10,914 bases of DNA from Leptofilum sp050292445 (GTDB lineage: Bacteria > Chloroflexota > Anaerolineae > Promineifilales > Promineifilaceae): the NCBI GenBank assembly GCA_050292445.1, contig JBNKLQ010000213.1, positions 1 through 10,914 on the forward strand. Reading direction: 5' to 3'. The position numbers and the translations under genes are program-made. Within the stretch, counting starts at the first letter, position 1; each line of letters opens with the position of its first letter. The notes beneath the pieces were generated by a model. The model was not told where the DNA came from. It saw only the letters and a program-made list of their open reading frames with translations, and searched no databases. Below are positions 1 to 6,402 of the stretch, one piece after another.

Positions 1-1533
1 ACGTTGAGCGCGTGGTTGAGTTATTTAAAACGGCCGTCCACCCGCCAACTCTTACTCACCTTACTCTTTTGCCTGCTTACCTTCCTCTCCCATGAAGAAA
101 GTGTGCTGCTGCCACCGTTTTTGCTGCTCATGCTCCTGGTAGAGAGATTAGAGATTAAAGATTGGCGATTAAAAGTTCACGACAAAATCTCCAATCTCCA
201 ATCTCCAATTTCCAAAAAAGAAATTCTACTTTTCGCCACGCTTGGTCTCCTCACCTTGGCCTACCTGTATGTTCAATTCACCCGTCCCAACCTCACCATC
301 GACATCGCCAGCCGCCAGGCAACCGAATGGTTGACATATCTCACCTGGCCCGAATTTGCCGAATTTGTCATTGTGACCGTGTTTCGCTTCACGTTTGTCG
401 TGCGGCTGGTGAGCTTAAGTGGTTGGGCAGCTTCGTTATTTGTGGCTATCGTGCTGGCCTTGCTGGGGCTGTGGTTCTGGTGGGGTAACCGCACCGTGTG
501 GCTGGGATTAGTCTGGCTGCTGCTGCACCTGACTTTTATCTACTGGGCGCTATGGACGCAGCTGCCTGAGCTGTACGCCGGACGGCACATCTACCAGGCA
601 ATGATTGGATTGATTCTGGCCATTGGAGCCTCGCTTGAGATGGTTTTGCGTGAGGATTTTTCACCGCAGAGAGCGCGGAGAACGCAGAGGAGAAAAGAAA
701 GAACTCAGCGTTCTCCGCGTCCTCTGCGGTTCAATCATATCGTGCTTCTAGTGGTGGTCACGGCCGTTTCCCTCCATCACATTAACCAAACCCGAAACAC
801 CCAACAAGTTTGGCTCCACAACGTCACTGAAGAAGCAGTAGCCCGACAGCAGTTGGCCCAACTTTTCCCCAGCATCAGCCCAGACAATCATTTCTTCTCC
901 GTGCGCTTCCCGATTGCGCCACAGTTTACCCGCAGCGTGGTGCAGCTTTGGTACGACACGCCGCTGGAGCGCCCTGGCGGCAGCCTGGATCATCTGTTTG
1001 CCGCCGGACGGGCCGACCGCAATTTTGTGGTGCTGGATTATGCCGATGGGCAGGTTTACAACCTCATGCCGGAACTCCAGCAGCATGATGAGACAATCTT
1101 CCTCTGGGCACAGCAGTCCCGGCGCTCCTGGATAGAGGTGGATGGTGAGGAAACGGCCGTGCCCGACCCCGACACCTCCCTCCCCATTGTCGAAGCGCAA
1201 AACGGCAACCAGTTAGCCATCAAAATGACGCCGCAAAACGGCCGTTGGCTGTCGCACAGCGTCATTGCCACCATTCCCCCCAACGGTGAGCTGAATACAG
1301 CCATCTTGCCCCGGCCCGGCTTGCGCTACCGGCTGCGGCTGCGCACGTTGGAGGGCGAGGAAGTGATTTTGTTAGACACAAACGAAGGCCAGATAGAAAA
1401 TTGGCAACCAGTTGCCATTTCGTTGGAGGACTATGCGAGAACGGCCGTAACGCTTCGTTTTGAGATTTTTGGGGAAGGCCCGGCTGAGGATGTCAGCGGC
1501 TATTGGGCCAATCCCCGCCTGGTCGTCAATTAG
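1..1533 (+). CDS. polytopic membrane protein, 3' part of gene (possibly GT-C type glycosyltransferase)
   Basis: The reading frame is open from base 1, so the gene very probably begins upstream. A TTG at base 4 is in frame but has no visible ribosome site. Numbering residues from that TTG, hydrophobic helices lie near 16-46 (probably two passes), 73-91, 119-137, 141-160, 165-184, 196-213 and 244-258. A soluble C-terminal region of about 250 residues follows. I recognise no catalytic motif. The arrangement (SHEES between two helices, many helices, then a sugar-binding-like beta-rich tail) recalls the distal half of GT39/ArnT-like bacterial membrane glycosyltransferases, but this is a weak guess. 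Two loops, near residues 47-71 and 219-242, are encoded by palindromic repeats read in frame. The second gives a very basic Arg/Lys-rich loop that should lie in the cytoplasm. The stop lies 4 bp from the stop of convergent trpA. Confidence 0.75.
   Translation, partial: TLSAWLSYLKRPSTRQLLLTLLFCLLTFLSHEESVLLPPFLLLMLLVERLEIKDWRLKVHDKISNLQSPISKKEILLFATLGLLTLAYLYVQFTRPNLTIDIASRQATEWLTYLTWPEFAEFVIVTVFRFTFVVRLVSLSGWAASLFVAIVLALLGLWFWWGNRTVWLGLVWLLLHLTFIYWALWTQLPELYAGRHIYQAMIGLILAIGASLEMVLREDFSPQRARRTQRRKERTQRSPRPLRFNHIVLLVVVTAVSLHHINQTRNTQQVWLHNVTEEAVARQQLAQLFPSISPDNHFFSVRFPIAPQFTRSVVQLWYDTPLERPGGSLDHLFAAGRADRNFVVLDYADGQVYNLMPELQQHDETIFLWAQQSRRSWIEVDGEETAVPDPDTSLPIVEAQNGNQLAIKMTPQNGRWLSHSVIATIPPNGELNTAILPRPGLRYRLRLRTLEGEEVILLDTNEGQIENWQPVAISLEDYARTAVTLRFEIFGEGPAEDVSGYWANPRLVVN
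143..216. repeat. GAGATT-type imperfect palindromic repeat inside the membrane protein gene
   Basis: The left half carries GAGATTAGAGATTAAAGATT-like units. The right half carries their complement, three copies of AATCTCC/CCAATCT. The two halves form a loose inverted repeat. It is translated in frame as a polar segment between two membrane helices, which looks like a late insertion into the gene. A related AGATTGG/CCAATCT palindrome occurs at 2482-2498. Confidence 0.6.
663..730. repeat. ACCGCAGAG palindromic repeat, in-frame copy
   Basis: Arms at 663-685 and 708-730 are 23 nt each and match at 21 positions as inverted repeats, with a 22-nt loop. Both ends begin with ACCGCAGAG when read inward. 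The element is translated without a stop as a loop with about ten Arg/Lys residues. A diverged copy with the same GCGCGGAGAACGCA core lies between pstS and pstC at 8268-8343. Confidence 0.85.
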
Positions 1534-1537
1534 AAAG

Positions 1538-2341
1538 CTACTTTTGCAGCCCGTCTCGCAAGGATTTCACAAACTGTACGGCCGTTTCCACTTTATCTTC
1601 CCCCGCATTCACGGCATTGATCAGCGCACTGCCCACAATGACGCCATCGGCCACCTGCCCCACTTCGGCCGCCTGCGTTGGATTGCTGATGCCAAAACCG
1701 ACCGCAAGGGGAACGGCCGTTTTCGACCGCACCCGATTCACAAACCCCGCCAAATCGGTACGCACCTGGCTGCGCGCTCCGGTAACGCCTGTCACACTCA
1801 CCAGGTAGATGAAGCCACGCGCCCGTGCGGCCACCCGGTCGATGCGGCTCTGGTTACTGGTGGGGGCCAGAAGATGAATGAGCGACAGCCCCGCTTCGGC
1901 CGTCATCGTATCAAAATCCTCTGCCTCTTCCGGCGGCAAATCTGGCAAGATGAAGCCATCGACCCCCGCCGCAGTGGAATCACGCACGTAGCGGGCTTCG
2001 CCATAAGCCAAAACTGGGTTGATATAACCCATCAACATGACAGGCGTTTGCACGCCACGCTGCCGCAATTCACGAACCATTTCCAGGCAGCTGGCCGTTG
2101 TGGTGCCATTTTCTAGCGCCACCTGGGTGCTGTGCTGCACCGTCGGCCCATCGGCCAACGGATCGCTAAAGGGTACACCCAGCTCCAGCAAATCGCTGTA
2201 AGGGGCGATGGCCTCGATGATGTCCAGCGAGGTTGCGGCATCCGGGTAGCCAAGGGTGAAGTAGGGCATGAGTGCGGCCGTTTGTTGGCTGTGGGCCTGT
2301 TTGAATACGGCCGTAATATGGTCTGTTCCAGGTTGAATCAT
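1538..2341 (-). CDS. trpA: tryptophan synthase alpha subunit
   Basis: Cytoplasmic alpha subunit of tryptophan synthase. It cleaves indole-3-glycerol phosphate to indole and glyceraldehyde-3-phosphate, and passes indole to the beta subunit TrpB. The protein has 267 residues, the normal family length. Visible family motifs are MPYFTLGYP (25-33) and LELGVPFSDPLADGP (52-66). The latter carries the expected catalytic Glu53 and Asp64, equivalent to Glu49 and Asp60 of the Salmonella enzyme. GYINP, DGFILPDLPPEEA, LLAPTSN, FIYLVSVTGVTGAR and AVGFGIS follow in order. I chose the ATG at 2341 because GAGGAA lies 6 nt upstream. An in-frame ATG at 2494 would add about 51 unrelated residues encoded by spacer DNA. 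No trpB or other trp gene is adjacent in the window. The gene faces the membrane protein gene tail to tail and diverges from phoB. No terminator is visible in the 4-bp gap between the stops. Confidence 0.97.
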   Translation of the reverse strand: MIQPGTDHITAVFKQAHSQQTAALMPYFTLGYPDAATSLDIIEAIAPYSDLLELGVPFSDPLADGPTVQHSTQVALENGTTTASCLEMVRELRQRGVQTPVMLMGYINPVLAYGEARYVRDSTAAGVDGFILPDLPPEEAEDFDTMTAEAGLSLIHLLAPTSNQSRIDRVAARARGFIYLVSVTGVTGARSQVRTDLAGFVNRVRSKTAVPLAVGFGISNPTQAAEVGQVADGVIVGSALINAVNAGEDKVETAVQFVKSLRDGLQK

Positions 2342-2347
2342 TGGCTT

Positions 2348-2353
2348 TTCCTC
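2348..2353 (-). promoter_or_regulatory. ribosome binding site of trpA
   Basis: On the minus strand GAGGAA is followed by a 6-nt spacer and the ATG at 2341. It supports the short trpA start over the in-frame ATG at 2494. Confidence 0.7.
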
Positions 2354-2458
2354 TATTGTGAATTTCCCCAGAAACTGCTTTATCCAGGCTATCTGATAGT
2401 TTCCGGAGAAATGACGTAGTGACTTTTGCCGACGAGTATATAACGCCAAAGGCAAGTG

Positions 2459-2498
2459 GGCGAGTGGCGAGTCGAACGCTGTAGATTGGACCAATCTA
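2459..2498. repeat. tandem GGCGAGT plus AGATTGG palindrome in the trpA/phoB spacer
   Basis: GGCGAGT is repeated directly at 2459-2465 and 2466-2472. It is followed by the inverted repeat TAGATTGG-A-CCAATCTA at 2482-2498 (8-bp arms, 1-bp centre). The AGATTGG half resembles the repeat at 143-216, so this is more likely a dispersed repeat fragment than an operator. An operator for the divergent trpA and phoB genes cannot be excluded. Confidence 0.45.
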
Positions 2499-2545
2499 GT
2501 TCATACCCATTGACGCCACCACCATTCGGGGTTACAAAAGAAAAA

Positions 2546-3268
2546 ATGGAAAGCAAAATTCTCGTCGTTGAAGACGACACCACCTTGTTAGAAATGCTCG
2601 AATACAACCTGTCCCGTCAGGGTTACCAGGTTGTCACGGCCAAAGACGGCCGTTCTGCCCTCACCTTTGCCCGCCAGGAAAAACCAGATGTGATCGTGCT
2701 CGATGTGATGTTACCTGGGATCGATGGCTTCGAAGTATGTCGCATTTTGCGAAAAGAGTTCAGCTTTCCCATCCTCATGCTCACCGCCCGCACCGAAGAG
2801 GTAGACAAAATTGTCGGCCTGGAAATGGGTGCCGATGATTATCTCACCAAGCCATTCAGCATGCGTGAACTGCTGGCCAGGGTCAAAGCGCTGCTGCGCC
2901 GCGTCGATCTCATCCGTGAGGCGCTTAACAGTGAAAATGCAAGTGCCGCCGACCTGGAAGAACCGATCCCTCTGCTCACTTTTGACAATCTAGAAATCGA
3001 CCAAAATCGGCGCGAGGTGCGGCTCAACGGCGAGCCGCTGCGCCTCAAGCCTAAGGAGTTTGATCTCATTTTGTTTTTGGCCCGCCATCAAGGCATCGCC
3101 CTCTCCCGTGACCTCATCTTGGAACGAGTCTGGGGCTGGACCTACGACGGCAACAGCCGCACGGTAGACGTTCATGTCCGCTGGCTGCGTGAAAAAATCG
3201 AAGCCGACCCCAGCAACGCCCGCCGCATCCTCACTGTACGCGGCATCGGCTACCGCTTCGATGGATAG
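2546..3268 (+). CDS. phoB: OmpR/PhoB-family response regulator
   Basis: DNA-binding response regulator of 240 residues, the usual length for the OmpR/PhoB class. The receiver domain (about 4-118) shows the acidic pair Asp10/Asp11, the phospho-acceptor Asp53 in VLDVMLPGIDG, Thr80 in LTAR and Lys102 in LTKPF. The winged-helix effector domain (about 144-240) carries LKPKEFDLILFLARH, the recognition-helix region RTVDVHVRWLREKIE and the terminal RGIGYRF. I chose the ATG at 2546 because the receiver beta strand starts three residues later. The longer in-frame ATG at 2456 would read through spacer repeats. The Shine-Dalgarno is weak. It lies upstream of its partner kinase and beside a pst operon, so PhoB (phosphate starvation) is the best assignment. 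PhoB and PhoP-type paralogues cannot be told apart from sequence alone. Confidence 0.9.
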   Translation: MESKILVVEDDTTLLEMLEYNLSRQGYQVVTAKDGRSALTFARQEKPDVIVLDVMLPGIDGFEVCRILRKEFSFPILMLTARTEEVDKIVGLEMGADDYLTKPFSMRELLARVKALLRRVDLIREALNSENASAADLEEPIPLLTFDNLEIDQNRREVRLNGEPLRLKPKEFDLILFLARHQGIALSRDLILERVWGWTYDGNSRTVDVHVRWLREKIEADPSNARRILTVRGIGYRFDG

Positions 3269-3271
3269 TTG

Positions 3272-3365
3272 GTAGTAATCAGTATTCAGTAAAACAGTAA
3301 TCAGTAAAAACTGAATACTGACCCACTGAATACTGACCTACCGATAACTGACCCACTGATTACCG
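3272..3365. repeat. palindromic repeat between phoB and phoR
   Basis: The 101-bp spacer is almost wholly made of CAGTATTCAGT and its complement. CAGTATTCAGT lies at about 3280-3290 and CAGTAATCAGT at about 3295-3305. Facing them are two direct copies of ACTGAATACTGACC at 3310-3323 and 3325-3338, and a further ACTGACCCACTGA near 3347-3359. The outer ends GGTAGTAATCAG and CTGATTACC pair with each other. It can fold into a long hairpin in the operon mRNA. No reading frame of interest is present. Confidence 0.75.
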
Positions 3366-3369
3366 AAAA

Positions 3370-4767
3370 ATGTTCCCCCAAATCCGCTGGCGCATCGCCA
3401 TTTCATACTTCATTCTGGTCACCGTCGTGATGGGCGGGCTGACGGCATATCTGTCCCGTCCGGGCTGCTTGGTCGATGCGGGCTGCGTGCGGGAGGCAGT
3501 GTCTACGGCCGCAATCCTGCTTTTGTTTGGTACGGCCGTTGTCGCTTTCCCCGTGGCGGCACGCACCACCCGCCCAGTGCGTCAGCTGACCGAGGTGATT
3601 CGTCGCATTGCCAATGGGGAGTGGGAAGCACGCATTCTGCCCCAAACGCGCGATGAGCTGGGCGAATTGATCCTAACTTTCAATGACATGATCGACCAGC
3701 TGCGCTTACAGCACCTGGCGCTGCTGGAGGAAAACGGCCAGTTTAACACGGTGCTAAACTACATGGTTGATGGCGTCCTCATCACCGACAGCGAGGGCAA
3801 CATCCGGCTTATCAATCCGGCCGCCACCAAACTGTTCGACCTCTCAGAAGAAACGGCGCTTTCTCGCTCCTTTGCCGAGGTGGTACGCCACCATCAGCTG
3901 ATTGACTTGTGGCAGCAGTGCCAAAAAGAGGGGCGCGAAGTCACAGCGGCAACAGAAATCGGCCGAGAGCTGTTTTTGCAGGTGATCATCACACCGTTTG
4001 AAGAAGGCTGGGCCAAAGGGTATCTAGTCATCCTGCAAGATTTGACAACAATACGCCATCTACAAACGGTGCGACGGGACTTCGTCAGCAACATTTCGCA
4101 CGAGCTGCGCACGCCGCTGGCTTCATTGCGCGTGGTCATCGAAACGCTGCAAGATGGTGCTTATGACGACCCGGAAACGGCCGTTCGCTTTCTGGATCGC
4201 GCCGCCGGTGAGGTGGATGTGTTGACGCAAATGGTGGAGGAACTGCTGGAGCTGTCGCGCATTGAATCGGGCCAGGTGCCGCTGCGTTTGCAGGCAACGG
4301 CCGTTGCCGACCTGCTGCTCAAGCCCCTGGACCGTCTGAAACCGCAGGCCGAACGGGCCCAAATTGACCTCATCCTAGACTTGCCTGCTGCCCTGCCCAA
4401 AGTACAGGCCGACCCCGAACGCATCCACCAGATTGTGACCAATCTGCTGCACAACGCCATAAAATTTACGCCAGACGGGGGCAAAATCACGCTGCAAGCT
4501 CACAAAGACGAAGCCGAAAACGCCGTCGTCATTTCCGTGCATGATACGGGCATTGGCATCCCCAAAGAGGATGTGGGGCGTATTTTTGAGCGGTTTTACA
4601 AATCGGACCGGGCGCGGACGCGGGGACGAGGCGGTACGGGGTTAGGATTGGCTATTTCGCGCCATATTGTGCAGGTGCATAACGGCCGTATCTGGGTCAA
4701 AAGCAAAGAGCACAAAGGCAGCAGCTTCTACTTCACGCTGCCCATTGCTACCCTTGACGACCAGTAA
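3370..4767 (+). CDS. phoR: PhoR-type sensor histidine kinase
   Basis: Membrane histidine kinase of 465 residues, partner of the preceding regulator. Domains in order: TM1 about 9-28, a very short extracytoplasmic loop about 29-44 with Cys33 and Cys39, TM2 about 45-64, HAMP about 65-113, PAS about 120-225, then HisKA with the phospho-accepting His244 in SHELRTPL. The ATPase domain shows the N-box NLLHNAIKF (358-366), the G1 box DTGIGIP (392-398), the F box FERFY (406-410) and the G2 box GTGLGL (422-427). All catalytic motifs are intact. The lack of a real extracellular sensor domain fits PhoR kinases, which read phosphate status through the Pst transporter and PhoU; no phoU lies in this window. 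No strong ribosome site precedes the ATG at 3370. The last 20 bases overlap the end of pstB1 on the other strand. Confidence 0.92.
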   Translation: MFPQIRWRIAISYFILVTVVMGGLTAYLSRPGCLVDAGCVREAVSTAAILLLFGTAVVAFPVAARTTRPVRQLTEVIRRIANGEWEARILPQTRDELGELILTFNDMIDQLRLQHLALLEENGQFNTVLNYMVDGVLITDSEGNIRLINPAATKLFDLSEETALSRSFAEVVRHHQLIDLWQQCQKEGREVTAATEIGRELFLQVIITPFEEGWAKGYLVILQDLTTIRHLQTVRRDFVSNISHELRTPLASLRVVIETLQDGAYDDPETAVRFLDRAAGEVDVLTQMVEELLELSRIESGQVPLRLQATAVADLLLKPLDRLKPQAERAQIDLILDLPAALPKVQADPERIHQIVTNLLHNAIKFTPDGGKITLQAHKDEAENAVVISVHDTGIGIPKEDVGRIFERFYKSDRARTRGRGGTGLGLAISRHIVQVHNGRIWVKSKEHKGSSFYFTLPIATLDDQ

Positions 4768-5503
4768 TATAAAGTTCTGTTAGCTCTTCCTTGGGGTTTG
4801 TAAACAAGTCAGACGTCTCACCAAACTCCACCAGCTTACCCAACCAAAAAAAGCCGGTCCAGTCAGAAGCGCGTGCCGCCTGCTGCATATTGTGGGTCAC
4901 AATCACGATGGTGTACTCCTGGGCCAGCTGGCGCATGAGGTCTTCTACGTTCAAGGTAGCCACCGGGTCCAGCGCCGAACACGGTTCATCCATCAAAATC
5001 ACTTCGGGGCGCACAGCAATGGTACGGGCAATGCACAAACGCTGCTGCTGGCCCGGATTCAGGTTCTGTGCCGGGCCGTTCAGCCCATCCTTCACCTCGT
5101 CCCATAGCAGCACCTCCTGCAAACTCTCCTGCACCATTTCGTCCAGGTTTCGCGTTTTGGTCATGCCCAAAACGCGCGGTCCAAAAGCGACATTGTCGTA
5201 AATGCTTTGCGGAAAGGGATTCGGCCGTTGAAACACCATGCCCACCCGCTGCCGTAAGTCCACCACATCTACATCCGGAGCATACACGTTCTTACCGTCC
5301 AGTAAGATTTCCCCTTCCACGCGGGTTCCGGCAATGGTGTCATTCATCCGGTTGATGGAGCGCAAAAACGTGGACTTGCCGCAGCCAGATGGCCCGATCA
5401 GCGCCGTGATTTGTTTCTCTTTGACGGGCAAATTAAGCCCTTCTAATGCCTGGAAACTGCCGTAGAAAAAATTGAAGTCGTTTACAAGGAGTTTATTGTT
5501 CAT
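4748..5503 (-). CDS. pstB: phosphate ABC transporter ATPase PstB1, with atypical signature motif
   Basis: ATP-binding subunit of the Pst phosphate importer, 251 residues, on the cytoplasmic face of PstC/PstA. Intact motifs: aromatic A-loop Tyr14, Walker A GPSGCGKST (37-45), Q-loop MVFQRPNPFP with Gln92, Walker B with Asp172 and catalytic Glu173 in MDEPCSALDP, and the switch His204 in VTHNMQQA. The C-terminal ITGRQG is family-typical. The odd feature is the ABC signature: where PstB has LSGGQ this protein reads LNPGQ (148-152, bases 5048-5062), so the Ser and first Gly that contact the gamma-phosphate of the partner site are lost. The flanking QQQRLCIAR is normal, so this is substitution rather than a frameshift. 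It is the last gene of the leftward operon, 134 bp after pstB2 and separated from it by a repeat. It has no clear Shine-Dalgarno. I infer that it acts as the catalytic half of a heterodimer with PstB2. Confidence 0.95.
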   Translation of the reverse strand: MNNKLLVNDFNFFYGSFQALEGLNLPVKEKQITALIGPSGCGKSTFLRSINRMNDTIAGTRVEGEILLDGKNVYAPDVDVVDLRQRVGMVFQRPNPFPQSIYDNVAFGPRVLGMTKTRNLDEMVQESLQEVLLWDEVKDGLNGPAQNLNPGQQQRLCIARTIAVRPEVILMDEPCSALDPVATLNVEDLMRQLAQEYTIVIVTHNMQQAARASDWTGFFWLGKLVEFGETSDLFTNPKEELTELYITGRQG

Positions 5504-5566
5504 TGATTTGACTTTAATACCTATCCGAATATTAGAGTTGTTCCTTATTAACTATTACCCGAAATT

Positions 5567-5629
5567 GTCATGCCTGCGCAGGCATCCATCTGGTGCGAAC
5601 GTATGGATTCCCGCCTACGCGGGAATGAC
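5567..5629. repeat. GTCATTCCCGC-type palindromic repeat between the two pstB genes
   Basis: The outer ends GTCAT (5567-5571) and ATGAC (5625-5629) are inverted. Inside lie the perfect palindrome TGCCTGCGCAGGCA (5571-5584) and the hairpin ATTCCCGC-CTAC-GCGGGAAT (5607-5626). ATCCAT and ATGGAT form an inner stem. This matches a dispersed repeat type (GTCATTCCCGC...) that I know from many bacterial genomes. In the pst mRNA it would fold into a branched structure just upstream of pstB1. Confidence 0.85.
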
Positions 5630-5637
5630 CTTTTTCG

Positions 5638-6396
5638 TTAGCCAAAACGTCCCGTCACATAATCCTCAGTTCGTTGATCGGTTGGGTTTACAAAAATTTG
5701 GGATTCATCCCCCACTTCAATCACGTCGCCATCGAGCATAAAAGCAATGCGATCGGCCACACGGGCCGCTTGCTGCACGCTGTGCGGCACCATCACCACC
5801 GTGTACTGTTGCTTCAGCTCAAACAAGGACTCCTCAACCAACGAAGTGGAAATGGGGTCTAATCCAGAGGTAGGATTGTCCAGCAAAATCACCTCCGGCT
5901 CCAGGGCCAGGCTGCGCGCCAGGCACAGCCGCTGCTTTTGTCCACCAGACAGGGCAAAGGCTGAATCTCCCAGACGATCCTTCACCTCATCCCACAAAGC
6001 CGCCTGCCGCAAAGACCGCTCCACCCGCTCATCTAGCAGCGAAGGCGTGCGCAGCCCGGCCATCTTCAAGCCATAGGTCAAATTTTCGTAAATGGAGCCG
6101 GGCAGCGGCGTGGGCAAAGCAAACACCATGCTCACCCGCCGCCGCAAGGCAAATACGTCCATTTCCGGGGCAAAAATGTCCTGGCCATCCACCAAAATCG
6201 CGCCCTCGCGCTGCTGCCCCTCCACCAGATCAGAAAGGCGGTTCATCAAGCGCAGCAACGTCGTTTTGCCGCTGCGCGATGGCCCCATCAGCACAAACAG
6301 CTCACGCGGTTGGATGTCCAGATCAATATTTTTAAGCGCCTTCGCGCCGTCGGGATAAGTAAACGAGAGATTTTGGATGGAAAGTTTTGCGGTCAT
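5638..6396 (-). CDS. pstB: phosphate ABC transporter ATPase-like subunit PstB2, lacking catalytic residues
   Basis: Second PstB-family ATPase subunit, 252 residues, full length and clearly homologous to PstB1. It has A-loop Tyr14, a variant but usable Walker A GPSRSGKTT (38-46), a perfect signature LSGGQKQRLCLAR (149-161), Walker B LLDNPTSGLDP and His205. Two key positions are changed. The Q-loop reads MVFALPTPLP, with Ala93 where Gln is expected (codon at 6118-6120). The catalytic Glu after the Walker B Asp173 is Asn174 (codon at 5875-5877). The family C-terminus TEDYVTGRFG is kept. The gene starts 6 bp after the pstA stop, so it is part of the pstCA transcript. The intact frame, conserved signature and conserved ends argue against a pseudogene. 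I infer a regulatory or structural NBD that supplies LSGGQ to the catalytic site of PstB1. Confidence 0.93.
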   Translation of the reverse strand: MTAKLSIQNLSFTYPDGAKALKNIDLDIQPRELFVLMGPSRSGKTTLLRLMNRLSDLVEGQQREGAILVDGQDIFAPEMDVFALRRRVSMVFALPTPLPGSIYENLTYGLKMAGLRTPSLLDERVERSLRQAALWDEVKDRLGDSAFALSGGQKQRLCLARSLALEPEVILLDNPTSGLDPISTSLVEESLFELKQQYTVVMVPHSVQQAARVADRIAFMLDGDVIEVGDESQIFVNPTDQRTEDYVTGRFG

Positions 6397-6402
6397 GAAA
6401 GG

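Noticed and set aside
748..1200. 150-codon open frame on the minus strand
   Set aside because: It is a shadow of the membrane protein gene, with no motif and no ribosome site.
1460..2116. 218-codon open frame on the + strand
   Set aside because: It lies antisense to trpA, whose family motifs are complete; the frame has no recognisable motif and no ribosome site.
2342..2494. N-terminal extension of trpA to the ATG at 2494
   Set aside because: It adds about 51 residues unlike TrpA, passes through spacer repeats and ignores the good ribosome site before 2341.
2456..2545. N-terminal extension of the response regulator to the ATG at 2456
   Set aside because: Receiver domains start directly with the strand ILVVEDD; the extension reads through a spacer repeat.
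3272..3365. CRISPR-like array between phoB and phoR
   Set aside because: The units are short, partly inverted and without regular unique spacers; no cas gene is near.
5048..5062. LNPGQ in PstB1 as a sequencing error
   Set aside because: Changing LSGG to LNPG needs several base substitutions with the frame kept and normal sequence on both sides; a single error cannot explain it.
5638..6396. pstB2 as a pseudogene
   Set aside because: Full-length frame, tight operon spacing, perfect LSGGQ and conserved C-terminus; only hydrolysis residues are changed, which fits a specialised subunit better.
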